Assembly: GCA_963798745.1 (NCBI GenBank)
Contig: CAWCUF010000003.1
Coordinates: 496,001 to 560,000, forward strand
Direction: 5' to 3'
DNA: 64,000 bases
Origin: Prado023 sp963798745
GTDB taxonomy: Bacteria > Actinomycetota > Actinomycetes > S36-B12 > CAIYMF01
The notes beneath the pieces are model-generated. The model saw only the letters and a program-made list of their open reading frames with translations. It ran no database searches and was not told where the DNA came from. Below are positions 1 to 13,099 of the stretch, in pieces; the first letter of the stretch is position 1, and each line of letters begins with the position of its first letter. The translations under genes and the position numbers were made by a program.

Positions 1-169
1 TGCGCACGACCTGACGCACCACGCCCGCACCGGGCGGGTCGGCCAACTGCTCGGCCATGATCGCGTGCACCTGCTCGACCCCGGCTCGGCTCGTGTCGGC
101 GATCCGGTTGCGCGCTGATTGCGCGTTGCCGATCGCGATGGCGGTGTAGTCCTTGACGATGTCGATCAC
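1..169 (-). CDS. Small conserved hypothetical protein, 3' end cut by window edge
   Basis: An open minus-strand frame starts with GTG at 169 (first residues VIDIVKDYTAIAIGNAQSAR) and runs off the left edge, giving about 56 residues. An AGGAGAAGG ribosome-binding site lies about 10 nt upstream, which decides the start. The visible part is helical and mostly polar with no enzyme motif. In mycobacteria the order is tyrS, lipoprotein, TPR protein, HAD phosphatase, small protein, tlyA, NAD kinase, recN, so by position this matches the small Rv1693-type protein just before tlyA. That match is inferred from gene order. Its function is unknown. Confidence 0.6.
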   Translation of the reverse strand, partial: MIDIVKDYTAIAIGNAQSARNRIADTSRAGVEQVHAIMAEQLADPPGAGVVRQVVR

Positions 170-227
170 GATGCACCCCTTCTCCTGTCTGCAGGGTACC
201 GCTGCGGCTGCTCGGATCCGGCGCGTG

Positions 228-767
228 TCACGCCCGCGAGACGGTGGCTGGCTCCAGCGCGGTCAACTGCGCATCGTTGGCCTGCCAGGCCAGGGTCACC
301 GCCGCCCGCACCACGTCGAGCTCCACCGACCGCGCGCCAGCCATGGGCCGGTCATGCTGCGGCAACCCATACCCCTGCACGACCGCGACCGGTCCGTCGT
401 CGGCTGAGGTGACGGGCACCAGGCCCCGCTCGACCATGGCGGCCGCCACCCCGGGTCCACCGATCGCCAGGACCACCCGGACGGCAGAGCTCATCGAGCA
501 TCCGGGCGCCGGCCTGTGCGGAGGTGACCACATCTGCGGCCGGGGCCCGAACGCTGCTGGAGGTGCTCGGCCACCACGGCCGGGGGACGCGCGGCGTTGT
601 TGGTGACGAAGGCCGCGCACCCCGTCCCTGGCCTGGGCCTCGTCGAGGGACTGCGCGGCGTGCGCCACGGCATCAGGCCCCACGTACACGACACCATCGA
701 GGTCCAGCAGGGCGACGTCGCGCGCGTGAGCGAGCGGGTCGATGGTCCCGGCGAAGCCGACCGGCAC
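228..767 (-). pseudogene. Decayed HAD-IIA family phosphatase (frameshifted and 3'-truncated)
   Basis: Pieces of a HAD-IIA sugar-phosphatase-like protein lie in three frames of one strand. The first frame (GTG at 767) gives the catalytic LLDLDGVVYVGPDAV motif. A second frame (about 605-550) gives AFVTNNAARPPAVVAEHL. A third (about 545-490) gives ADVVTSAQAGARMLDEL. The first frame then resumes with VLAIGGPGV and VAVVQGYG. After a further stretch with no clear HAD motif, a stop at 228 ends the frame. The C-terminal half of the family, with its lysine and second acidic (GDRxDTD) motif, is absent. The start is one base from the TPR gene stop, so it once belonged to that operon. Three frame changes plus truncation make an active enzyme unlikely. 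Assembly errors could explain the shifts but not the missing half. Confidence 0.75.
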
Positions 768-768
768 G

Positions 769-2508
769 TCAGCCCTGTTGGGCGGGCGGACTGGGGGCTG
801 CGTCCGTATCGACCTCCGAGCCGACCCCTCCGACGCCTTGGCTGACCTCGCTGCCCGAGGGATCCACGTCCGGGGGCGCCAGGAACGCTACCGCCTCGAC
901 AGCCCGGCCGGTCTCGGCGTGCGCAACGCGCTCGCTGGCCACCGGGGGCTCGACATCATTGCCGCCTTGGCCGGACTCCCCGGCTCCGCCGCGGTCGACG
1001 TCCTCGCCCGGCGTCACGTCTTCGCCATGCCCGACGCCTTGGCCGGACTCCCCGGCTCCGCCCGGGTCGACGTCCTCACCCTGCTCGAACGTGATGCCCT
1101 CGACCTCATCGAGGCGCTCCGCGGCGTCGGTGATGCCCTCCGGGTCGACCACGGCGGCCTGGGCGAACCAGGAGCGGGCCTCGTCGGTGCGACCGACCTC
1201 CAGTAGGGCGTCGGCGTAGGCGTAGCGCAGCCTGGCCAGCCACTCCCCGCGTGCCCTCGAACGCAGGGCTGGCACCTGGAGGGTGAGGACGGCCGCCTCG
1301 GGCTGGCCCAGGTCCCGCCGCGCACCGGCGGCCACGATGAGCAGCTCCACCTTCCCATCCCGATCCAGGGTGCTCGCGTCCGCCGATGCGGCCAGCGCCA
1401 GGGCGCGCTCGGGTCGTCCCAGGCCTCGTTCGCAGTCGGCCATCATCGGCAGGTACTCGGTGGACCCGGAGATGCGCGCTGCGGCGCGCAGCTCAGTCAG
1501 CGCAGTGGCGTACTCGCCGGCAGCGTAGGCGGCCACGCCGACCGCCTCCCGGATCACGGCCACGCGTCCGGCCCGCCTCGAAGCGGCCTGCGTATGGGCC
1601 AACGCGAGCGCCGGATCGTCGGGAAGAAGTGCAGCGGCCGCCACGAGGTGACGCGCCACGATCTCGGCGAGCCCGTCGGGCAGAGTCCGCAACGAGTTGC
1701 GGGTCACCCGGTCGAGATCGGTCGCCTCGATGGAGTCCGCGATGATGGGATCGGCCGGGCCGCCCGTGCGGCGCGGCGGCTGTGCGCGGCCCTGCTCCGC
1801 GGCACCTCGGCCGGCGGCGGCCCTGGCTGCACCGCCACCTCGCGAATGGGACGAGTCACGGCCCTCGGACCGGCTGCTCGGGGCACTCCGGGAGCCCGAG
1901 GCACGATCAGGGCGACCCCCGGCACCGTCGCGCGTGCGCGTGGACCGGGTCGCCGCCGGACCGGACGTGCTGCGGGGAGCCCGCACAGGGGCGCCGGAAC
2001 CACTGCGCGCCGGGGTTGAGCCACTCGAGGATCGGCCGGTGGACGTGCCCCGACTCGTCGAAGCGCCCCCGGACCGACCCGAACTGGGCGGACGCGAGCC
2101 GGACCCGCTCCCCGACGACTGCCTCCCTGCGGGGGACCCACCCCCGGACTGCTGACCCGACGATGGCGTGCCCGTAGAGGAACTGGCTGAAGCTGGTGGC
2201 CGCCCCGACGACGATGAGCTGCCCGATGAAGGCTTGTTGCCTGAAGCCCGCCCCGAGGATGGCCTGCCGGAGGGATCCTGCGAGGGCTTGCTGGAGGTCT
2301 GACGAGGGGGCTTTCCTGAGGGTGACCCGCCCGAGGGTTTCCTGGATCCCTGCGTGCGGCCACCGCCTGATGACCTTCCCCCGGAGGACATGCCTCCCGC
2401 GGTCCTGCCATCGCTCGACGACCTACCGGGACCGCGCCCACCGCGCGCGTCACCGCCCGTCGATCCCTTGCCCTGCTCTGCCATCCCAGTCCTCTCGTTG
2501 TCGGTCAC
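769..2508 (-). CDS. TPR-like protein with very long Ser/Gly/Arg-rich N-terminal region
   Basis: This 579-residue protein has two parts. Residues 1 to about 250 are almost entirely S, G, R, P and T, and predicted disordered and basic. Residues about 260-500 are helical, with Ala/Leu-rich helix pairs (AAYAAGEYATALTELRAA, RYAYADALLEVGRTDEARSW) typical of tetratricopeptide repeats. An acidic Gly-rich tail follows, containing a near-repeat of GGAGESGQG. Actinobacteria carry a TPR protein at this place between tyrS and the tlyA genes (Rv1691-type). Its role is not established, though scaffold or RNA contacts are plausible. An internal ATG at residue 9 is an alternative start. The HAD remnant follows after one base. 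Confidence 0.75.
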   Translation of the reverse strand: MTDNERTGMAEQGKGSTGGDARGGRGPGRSSSDGRTAGGMSSGGRSSGGGRTQGSRKPSGGSPSGKPPRQTSSKPSQDPSGRPSSGRASGNKPSSGSSSSSGRPPASASSSTGTPSSGQQSGGGSPAGRQSSGSGSGSRPPSSGRSGGASTSRGTSTGRSSSGSTPARSGSGAPVRAPRSTSGPAATRSTRTRDGAGGRPDRASGSRSAPSSRSEGRDSSHSRGGGAARAAAGRGAAEQGRAQPPRRTGGPADPIIADSIEATDLDRVTRNSLRTLPDGLAEIVARHLVAAAALLPDDPALALAHTQAASRRAGRVAVIREAVGVAAYAAGEYATALTELRAAARISGSTEYLPMMADCERGLGRPERALALAASADASTLDRDGKVELLIVAAGARRDLGQPEAAVLTLQVPALRSRARGEWLARLRYAYADALLEVGRTDEARSWFAQAAVVDPEGITDAAERLDEVEGITFEQGEDVDPGGAGESGQGVGHGEDVTPGEDVDRGGAGESGQGGNDVEPPVASERVAHAETGRAVEAVAFLAPPDVDPSGSEVSQGVGGVGSEVDTDAAPSPPAQQG

Positions 2509-2730
2509 CCTACCGGCGGCACCAGGTCAGGCCATCCCCCCGCGCCTCGCCACCGCGCTCGCCGGACACCTGCCTCATCACGCTGCAGCCAGACCAGATG
2601 ATGTCCGCTGGCCCTCGGTGTGCTCCTTCCCTCACGCTGCGAGGCAGTCCCTGACCCGGTACCTTGCGCAAAGTCACGCCGAACGGAGTGAGCATCGCCC
2701 CTGCGCACGGGGCACATGAATGGAGGCACT

Positions 2731-2895
2731 ATGGGCATCGGAGACATGGTCAACCAGGCCAAGGACGCACTCGGTGGCGACGCTGCCGTCGACGAGAAGA
2801 TCGAACAGGCCGCCGAGGCCATCACGGACAAGACACCAGAACAGGTCGACGACCTCGTGAACAAGGCCGCTGACGCGGCCAAGGACGTCATCTGA
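2731..2895 (+). CDS. MT0933-like small antitoxin-family protein (54 aa)
   Basis: A 54-residue acidic helical protein begins MGIGDMVNQAKDAL and ends with Ala/Lys/Asp-rich helix (NKAADAAKDVI). TGGAGG sits 7 bases before the ATG and a strong terminator follows the stop. The composition, the MGxxD start and the repeated AxxAxD pattern resemble the actinobacterial MT0933-like family (PF14013), annotated as antitoxin-like but of poorly proven function. No toxin partner is adjacent: upstream is the divergent TPR gene and downstream the rRNA operon. It could equally be a stress-associated small helical protein. Confidence 0.6.
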   Translation: MGIGDMVNQAKDALGGDAAVDEKIEQAAEAITDKTPEQVDDLVNKAADAAKDVI

Positions 2896-2919
2896 GGAGA
2901 TCCTGACCACAAGCAAAAA

Positions 2920-2944
2920 GGGCCACCCCGTGATGGGGTGGCCC
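2920..2944. terminator. Bidirectional intrinsic terminator between small gene and 5S rRNA
   Basis: A perfect 10-bp stem, GGGCCACCCC with GGGGTGGCCC, surrounds a 5-nt loop and is flanked by A5 (2915-2919) and T5 (2945-2949). It therefore has a U-tract in both directions. It can end the plus-strand small gene and the minus-strand rRNA operon, whose 5S lies next to it. Confidence 0.92.
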
Positions 2945-2957
2945 TTTTTGTGAAGTA

Positions 2958-3077
2958 TGTCCGGCGGCGTCCTACTCTCCCACAGGGTCCCCCCTGCAGT
3001 ACCATCGGCGCTGAGCAGCTTAGCTTCCGGGTTCGGAATGGGACCGGGCGTTTCCCGCTCGCTATGGCCGCCGAAAC
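2958..3077 (-). rRNA. rrf: 5S ribosomal RNA
   Basis: Read on the minus strand, the 120-nt sequence starts GTTTCGGCGGCCATAGCG and contains the conserved CATTCCGAACCCGGAAG and GGGAGAGTAGG segments. The ends GTTTCGGCGG and CCGCCGGACA form the terminal helix. It is the last gene of the operon, followed at once by the terminator. Ends are placed by similarity to other actinobacterial 5S genes and may be off by a few bases. Confidence 0.95.
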
Positions 3078-3111
3078 TCTATTGAGATATATGTCCCCGA
3101 CCGTATCTCGG

Positions 3112-3131
3112 GAACCGCACAGTGGACGCGA
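3112..3131. repeat. 3' arm of the 23S rRNA processing stem
   Basis: This 20-nt segment just beyond the 23S 3' end is complementary to 6271-6290 at 19 of 20 positions. In the minus-strand transcript the two arms bracket the 23S sequence and would form the long helix cut by RNase III during rRNA maturation. Confidence 0.8.
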
Positions 3132-3144
3132 ATGCATAAGATTG

Positions 3145-8121
<4,977 letters not shown>

Positions 8122-8352
8122 TCGCTACCGGACCGAGGTCCGGAAACTTGTCAACTTCAGTTGATCTCTGGCAATAGACTTCAAGCTGTCTGCTTGTCGT
8201 CATCACCAAAGGAATCCGTCGCGATCGGCTGCTGCCCACCGCGGACGGGTTGAAATAAATTTGGCATTGACTTTCGGCACGCTGTTGAGTTCTCAAGGAG
8301 CGATCGCGCACCTTCGCGCCAGCCTTGCTGGCCGCTCGGGGGCAACTCCACT

Positions 8353-8395
8353 AACTTAGCCTGTCGGGCGATACGAGTCAAGTTCGTCTTGTCAA
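8353..8395 (-). promoter_or_regulatory. rRNA operon promoter(s)
   Basis: On the minus strand TTGACT (8376-8381) is followed after exactly 17 bp by TAAGTT (8353-8358), a good sigma70-type promoter. It would start transcription near 8346, about 225 nt before 16S. A second TTGACA (8390-8395) sits 14 bp upstream and may serve a weaker overlapping promoter. Downstream, at about 8283-8297, the leader carries TTGAGAACTCAACAG, a boxA-like motif usual in actinobacterial rrn leaders. Confidence 0.75.
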
Positions 8396-8645
8396 GTTCG
8401 GCTCGTCGGCCTGCCGGTCGCAGTGCGGCCCGCCAAGTCAGTCCTTCTGTTGTTCCCGGCGCCGGCGCGCACTGAAGCACTTGCCGTCTGTTCCGGGAGC
8501 CACCGTCAGGGACCGACCGGCCTGCCCGATCAGGGACTTACCGGCCGTTCGTTCCTCCCTCGCGGGTGGTGAGTGGAACTCTACGGCAGCATCTCGGATT
8601 CGGTCAAATCCCGTCTCGCGCGAGGCGCTCGAGGGCCGGGATCGG
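8396..8645. other. Non-coding stretch upstream of the rRNA promoter
   Basis: About 250 bp lie between the rRNA promoter and the tyrS stop codon. Open frames here do not resemble proteins. The repeated CTTGTCAAGTTCG/CAAGTTCGTCTTG-like words near 8380-8400 may be upstream promoter elements. No terminator with a clear stem was identified for tyrS, which is transcribed toward the rRNA operon in the same direction. Confidence 0.5.
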
Positions 8646-10034
8646 CTACGTGGTGGGGCTTTTCGGCGTCGGCGCGTGCTCCGAAACGGCGCTGGGCGGC
8701 ACCAGCCGCACCCCGGCGACGGAGCGTTTGCCGCGTCGCACCACCAGCCAGCATCCGGCGAGCCCATCGCTCTGGGAGTACGTGGCTGTGTCCGCGCCGA
8801 TCCGGACGTTGTTGACCGACGCTCCACCTTCGGCGATCGTGCGCCGAGCTGCCCCCCTGGAGCTCGCCAGACCCGAGGCCACGAGCAGGTCGATCGCCGC
8901 CACTGGCTCGCCCTCAGCGACCACGAGTTCGCCGAACGGGGTCTCGCGCAGGGCCGCGTCCAGAGTCTGCGCAGGCACGTCGCCCAGGTCCCCCGAGCCG
9001 AAGAGCGCCCGGGAGGCGGCCTCCACGGCAGCGAGCGCCTCAGGGCCGTGCACCAGTTCGGTGAGCTCCTGGGCCAGAGCACGCTGGGCGGCGCGCGCGG
9101 CCGGACGCGTCGCCACCTGCTCGTCGAGGGCCTCGATCTGTGCCCGGGACCGGAACGAGAACATCCGCAGGAAGCCGGGCACATCCCGGTCGTCGGTGTT
9201 CAGCCAGAACTGGTAGAAGGCATACGGGCTGGTCAGGGTCGGATCCAGCCACACCGCCCCACCCTCGGTCTTGCCGAACTTCGTGCCGTCGGCCTTGGTC
9301 ATCAGCGGTGTGGTCAGGGCGTGCACCGAGGCTCCCTCGACCCGGCGGATCAGGTCCACGCCGGCCACGATGTTGCCGAACTGGTCCGAGCCGCCGGTCT
9401 GCAGCGTGCACCCGTAGCGGCGGAACAGCTCCAGGTAGTCCATCGATTGCAGCAGCACGTAGCTGAACTCCGTGTAGGAGATGCCTTGGTCTGCCAGGCG
9501 ACGCGCCACCGCCTCCCGGTCGAGCATCCGGTTGACGCTGAAGTGCTTGCCGATGTCGCGCAGGAACTCGATGACCGTCAGGGGTGCGGTCCACTCGTGG
9601 TTGTTGACCATGCGCGCGGCCGCGGGGCCGTCGAAGTCGAAGAAGCGCTCGAGTTGGCCGCGGATCCCCTCCGACCAGGAGGCGACCACCTCAGCCTCGT
9701 TCAGGCTGCGCTCCGCGGTCGGCTTGGGATCCCCGATCATCCCGGTCGCGCCCCCGACCAGCGCCAGCGGGAGGTGCCCGGCGAGCTGGAACCGGCGCAC
9801 GGTCAGGGTCTGCGCCAGGTGCCCGACATGCAGGCTGGCGGCTGTCGGGTCGAAGCCGCAGTAGAGCGTGATGGGCCCCTCGGCCAGCGCCGCGCGCAGG
9901 GCGTCGACGTCGGTGGACGAGGCGATCAGGCCGCGCCACTCGAGGTCGTCGATGACCGCGGCGCCGTCGAGCCGCGTCGGGCTGGACTGCGGATCAGCGG
10001 ACTCCTGGCCCGTTGTGGCCTGCTCGGTGCTCAT
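8646..10034 (-). CDS. tyrS: Tyrosyl-tRNA synthetase
   Basis: TyrRS charges tRNA-Tyr with tyrosine using ATP in the cytoplasm. The 462-residue frame from ATG 10034 shows the class I features: LYCGFDPTAASLHVGHL near residue 55 (HIGH motif as HVGHL), the tyrosine pocket YTEFSYVLLQSMDYLEL, GGSDQFGNI, and KFGKTEGG (KMSKS-type loop). The C-terminal 60 residues form an S4-type RNA-binding domain (SSRGAARRTIAEGGASVNN). The N-terminus is about 30 residues longer than in most bacterial TyrRS, so a later start is possible, although no better ATG was seen. It faces the cupin-like ORF across about 50 bp. Confidence 0.95.
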   Translation of the reverse strand: MSTEQATTGQESADPQSSPTRLDGAAVIDDLEWRGLIASSTDVDALRAALAEGPITLYCGFDPTAASLHVGHLAQTLTVRRFQLAGHLPLALVGGATGMIGDPKPTAERSLNEAEVVASWSEGIRGQLERFFDFDGPAAARMVNNHEWTAPLTVIEFLRDIGKHFSVNRMLDREAVARRLADQGISYTEFSYVLLQSMDYLELFRRYGCTLQTGGSDQFGNIVAGVDLIRRVEGASVHALTTPLMTKADGTKFGKTEGGAVWLDPTLTSPYAFYQFWLNTDDRDVPGFLRMFSFRSRAQIEALDEQVATRPAARAAQRALAQELTELVHGPEALAAVEAASRALFGSGDLGDVPAQTLDAALRETPFGELVVAEGEPVAAIDLLVASGLASSRGAARRTIAEGGASVNNVRIGADTATYSQSDGLAGCWLVVRRGKRSVAGVRLVPPSAVSEHAPTPKSPTT

Positions 10035-10083
10035 GGGCGGCATTGTTCCCCATCGCCGGCATGGGCAGTGCCAGCATGTGCCC

Positions 10084-10548
10084 ATGACCGACTTCGCCGC
10101 CGGCGGCCCAGCGAGCCGCGTGCCTGCTGGGAGCATCGAACTCGAGTGGGCACCCGTGGACCCAGACCAGGTCGTGGCCGGCGATCCGCAGGTCGGTCTC
10201 GCCGAGATCGCCGCCGCCCCCGGCGTCGAGGTCGGTGTCTGGGCGCACACCGTGGGAGTGAGCACGGACATCGAGACCGACGAGGTGTCCGACCTGGCCG
10301 AACTGCTGGGTCCCGTCGCCCGGCGGTTGGACACCGCCTCAGCCGGCAGCACGCGTGACGCCGACCTCGCGACGTTCCGCGCGGCCCTGGACTCCCTGCG
10401 CACCCGAACCGCAGCCCTGGAGCCCGATGCGCACAGCGCGGCCCTGCCCATGGCCAACGGTCGCGCGGCCGGCCATGGTCACCACGGCGCCCAGGGCTGC
10501 GAGCACCCCGCCGGCCAGGCGTCGCTGTCGAAGAAGTCGGACACGTGA
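10084..10548 (+). CDS. Cupin-like N-terminus joined to unrelated tail (possibly chimeric)
   Basis: A 154-residue frame starts with ATG 10084. Residues about 18-68 read like the first half of a small DUF861/Cupin_3 protein: LEWAPVDPDQVVAGDPQVGL, then GVEVGVWAHTVGVSTDIETDEV. The expected second half of the barrel (FVVLSGRATV, then the GD.gvl motif) does not follow. The frame instead continues into an alanine-rich helical stretch (ARRLDTASAG, ALDSLRTRTAAL) and a His/Gly-rich end with no family resemblance. GC-rich codon use persists to about 10450, so the tail may be real coding sequence fused by a deletion. An active cupin barrel is unlikely. No clear ribosome-binding site was found. Confidence 0.45.
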   Translation: MTDFAAGGPASRVPAGSIELEWAPVDPDQVVAGDPQVGLAEIAAAPGVEVGVWAHTVGVSTDIETDEVSDLAELLGPVARRLDTASAGSTRDADLATFRAALDSLRTRTAALEPDAHSAALPMANGRAAGHGHHGAQGCEHPAGQASLSKKSDT

Positions 10549-10754
10549 CTGCGTAGCAGCGCCAGGTCCTCGGGCAGCCTCTGGATGAGCTTCACGCTGA
10601 CATCGGGCTGGGCAGTGATCGCCGCGCCCTTGACCGCTGCCACCGCGTATTCGGCAGCCAGCGCGGCGACCGCGCCTGACATGGCTGGCAGGTCCTTGAG
10701 CTCTGCGGCGGTCACCGCCGGGAAGACCGGCTGCCGGCTGACCGTCATCGCCAT
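10479..10754 (-). CDS. Doubtful small hypothetical protein
   Basis: A 91-residue minus-strand frame from ATG 10754 has codon use like real genes here (mostly G/C at third positions) over MSGAVAALAAEYAVAAVKGA and RLPEDLALLRSHVSDFFDS. The last few residues look frameshifted: shifting near 10510 would extend it into a hydrophobic ALGAVVTMAG stretch. It overlaps the end of the plus-strand cupin-like frame, so the two cannot both be strongly constrained. No family was recognised. Confidence 0.3.
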   Translation of the reverse strand: MAMTVSRQPVFPAVTAAELKDLPAMSGAVAALAAEYAVAAVKGAAITAQPDVSVKLIQRLPEDLALLRSHVSDFFDSDAWPAGCSQPWAPW

Positions 10755-11014
10755 CGCTGTCAGGACAACAACCGCGTTGCCACATCGGTCCCGGCGACCG
10801 GGACCCCTGCACTGAGATCGCCCATGATCGCCCTTGCGGGGGTGGTCGACACGCGGTGACTCGCCGACCCAGGTCACAGTAAGGCAAGGCTGGCCTTCGT
10901 TGCCGGACGACGGGAGGGGCGGGGGTTCGCAGGCAGAGAACGCCACGACGGGACAGGGTCTCCTGTGGGAAGAGCCGGGCCGCCTGATCCATCGTCCCGG
11001 TAGTCGAGGGGCGG
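10755..11014. other. Intergenic stretch with no supported feature
   Basis: About 260 bp lie between the doubtful small ORF and the CHAP-like gene stop. Open frames exist on both strands, but none has protein-like composition or a convincing start. No clear terminator or repeat was seen. Confidence 0.5.
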
Positions 11015-11404
11015 CTACTTCGTGGGCAGCCCGACGCCCCACCAGGTGGTCCACCCCACGTAGGTGAGACCCCACTTGTCCTTGGGCATGGACAGCGGCT
11101 GTTCGCCGACTCCCCCGGGCCGCCCGGGTGGGTCGGTCGTCAGGATCTGCTCACCGCCCAGGCTCAGCGCCGCGTGGCCGTAACCGTGAGACCCGCCCGT
11201 CCACAGCACGACTGACCCCCGCGGCGGATTGCCGCCCGAGTGGAGATGGCCCGCAGCGCGGACCTTCACCACCGCCGCAGCAGCCGAAGCAGCCCCCAGC
11301 GGCGGGACCCCGAGGCTCTCCCACACTGTGTGGGCGCACTGCCCGATCTTCCCCGGCGGGTGCTTGCTCATGAAGGAGATGCGGTCCTCGATGCTGCGCG
11401 GCAT
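11015..11404 (-). CDS. CHAP/NlpC-P60-like hypothetical protein
   Basis: The 129-residue protein from ATG 11404 (preceded by GAGAAGGGA) begins MPRSIEDRISFMSKHP. It has a cysteine in IGQCAHTVWESLG and histidine segments in PRGSVVLWTGGSHGYGHAAL, then ends in GWTTWWGVGLP. A Cys, then a W-x-G/G-H-A pattern, is the layout of CHAP-type papain-like peptidoglycan amidases, and Cys about 21 with His in YGHAAL would be the catalytic pair. No signal peptide is visible, so a wall-hydrolase role is uncertain. It may be a cytoplasmic or holin-dependent protein. It stands alone downstream of argH. Confidence 0.5.
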   Translation of the reverse strand: MPRSIEDRISFMSKHPPGKIGQCAHTVWESLGVPPLGAASAAAAVVKVRAAGHLHSGGNPPRGSVVLWTGGSHGYGHAALSLGGEQILTTDPPGRPGGVGEQPLSMPKDKWGLTYVGWTTWWGVGLPTK

Positions 11405-11605
11405 GCCGTTCCCTTCTCGGCGCCCGGACCGCGGCCAAGGATCCAGACCGTGGAAGCGGGGACTGTTCACGTCCTCTGCCTGCGCCATCCTGTCGGCCGC
11501 GGGGAGGCTGCGCAAGGGCACTTCGCGCCGCCGGTCATCGCGGACCGAGGCCGCGACGGTGGCGGACCCGGCCGCTGCGAGCGGGCGCCGATGTGCGCAC
11601 CGCGA

Positions 11606-13099
11606 TCACGATCGGGACCAGCTGACCGACTGCGGGACCGGATTGTCCGCTGCCCAGGTCGACCAGGTCGTGATCTGCGCACGCAGGTCGGCCAACTGCT
11701 CGGCGACGCGGGCCGGTGCTGTCCCACCGAACCGGGAGCGCGCCGCGATGGCCGCCGGCGCACTCAGGCGCTCGCGGACGGCCGGGGTCAGGGCTGGGGA
11801 GATCGCGGCAAGCTCCGCGTCGGTGAGGTCCCAGAGCTCGACCCCACGCGCTTCGGCGGCCCGGACACAGGCGCCGGAGATCTCGTGCGCGTCGCGGAAC
11901 ACCACGCCCTGGCCGACCAGCCACTCGGCGATCTCGGTGGCCAGGGCGAACCCCTCGGGGGCGCTGGCGGCCATCCGATCGGTGTCGAAGCGCAGCGTCG
12001 CGACACTGCCGGCCATCGCCGGCAGCACCAGCAGCAGGGTCTCGACGGCTTCGAACGTCGGCTCCTTGTCCTCCTGCAGGTCGCGGTTGTAGGCGAACGG
12101 CAGAGCCTTGAGGGTGGCCAGCAGACCCGTGAGGTTGCCGATCAGGCGGCCCGACTTGCCCCGGGCCAGCTCGGCGATGTCGGGATTCTTCTTCTGCGGC
12201 ATGATCGACGAGCCCGTCGACCACGCGTCGTGCAGCGTCGCCCAGCCGAACTCGCGCGAGGACCACAGACAGATCTCCTCACCGAGCCGGGACAGGTGCA
12301 CCCCGACCATCGCAGCGACGAACAGGAACTCGGCGACGAAGTCCCGGTCGCTGACCGCGTCGATCGAGTTGGCGATCGGGGCGCTGAACCCCAGCTCGGT
12401 GGCCACCGCGTGCGGATCGAGTTCCAACGCGGAGCCCGCCAGCGCGCCGGCACCCAATGGGGACAGCCCGGCGCGCACGTCCCAGTCGGCGAGCCGGTCC
12501 AGGTCCCGACCGAAGGCATGGGCGTGCTTGGCCAGCTCGTGGCCGAACGACACCGGCTGGGCGTGCTGCAGGTGGGTGAACCCCGGCGCCGGGGAGTCGA
12601 TGTGCGCCTGCGCCTGATCGGTGAGTGCGGACACCAGGCCGACCAGTGCGGCGGCGACCGACCGGGACTGGTCGCGCAGGTACAGGCGCAGGTCGGTGGC
12701 CACCTGGTCGTTGCGGCTGCGTCCGGCGCGCAGCTTCCCGCCGGTCGGACCCAGCAGTTCGAGCAGGCCACGCTCGATCGCGGTGTGCACGTCCTCATCG
12801 TCCGGGGTGGCCCGGAACGTGCCGTCGGCGACCCGCTGGCTGAGGGTGTCCAGCGCGCTGCCCACAGCGGCGAACTCGGCCGCGTCGAGCAGGCCAGCCC
12901 GGTGCAGGACCCCGGCGTGCGCCCGGGTCTGCAGCAGGTCGTAGGGCGCCAGTCGCCAGTCGAAGTGCACCGACAGGCTCAGCGCAGCCATCTGCGGCGA
13001 CGGACCGTCACTGAAGCGCCCGCCCCACAGGCGAGTCGGAGCGACTTCGGGGCCGGCCTGCACATCCGGGCCGGAACCGCCCTCGGATCCGACGGTCAC
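11606..13099 (-). CDS. argH: Argininosuccinate lyase
   Basis: This enzyme cleaves argininosuccinate to arginine and fumarate, the last step of arginine synthesis. The 497-residue protein starts at GTG 13099, which overlaps the argG stop by 4 nt. Fumarase/aspartase-superfamily motifs are all present: LWGGRFSDGPSPQM at the N-terminus, SRNDQVATDLRLYLRD, THLQHAQPVSFGHEL, and the signature GSSIMPQKKNPD with the catalytic serine loop. The N-terminal 20 residues before the conserved TRLWGGRF are longer than usual and probably disordered. It is co-transcribed with argG. Confidence 0.96.
   Translation of the reverse strand: MTVGSEGGSGPDVQAGPEVAPTRLWGGRFSDGPSPQMAALSLSVHFDWRLAPYDLLQTRAHAGVLHRAGLLDAAEFAAVGSALDTLSQRVADGTFRATPDDEDVHTAIERGLLELLGPTGGKLRAGRSRNDQVATDLRLYLRDQSRSVAAALVGLVSALTDQAQAHIDSPAPGFTHLQHAQPVSFGHELAKHAHAFGRDLDRLADWDVRAGLSPLGAGALAGSALELDPHAVATELGFSAPIANSIDAVSDRDFVAEFLFVAAMVGVHLSRLGEEICLWSSREFGWATLHDAWSTGSSIMPQKKNPDIAELARGKSGRLIGNLTGLLATLKALPFAYNRDLQEDKEPTFEAVETLLLVLPAMAGSVATLRFDTDRMAASAPEGFALATEIAEWLVGQGVVFRDAHEISGACVRAAEARGVELWDLTDAELAAISPALTPAVRERLSAPAAIAARSRFGGTAPARVAEQLADLRAQITTWSTWAADNPVPQSVSWSRS

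Noticed and set aside
8481..10358. 625-codon plus-strand open frame
   Set aside because: It is antisense to tyrS; its reading is an artefact of high GC and its translation lacks any family motif.
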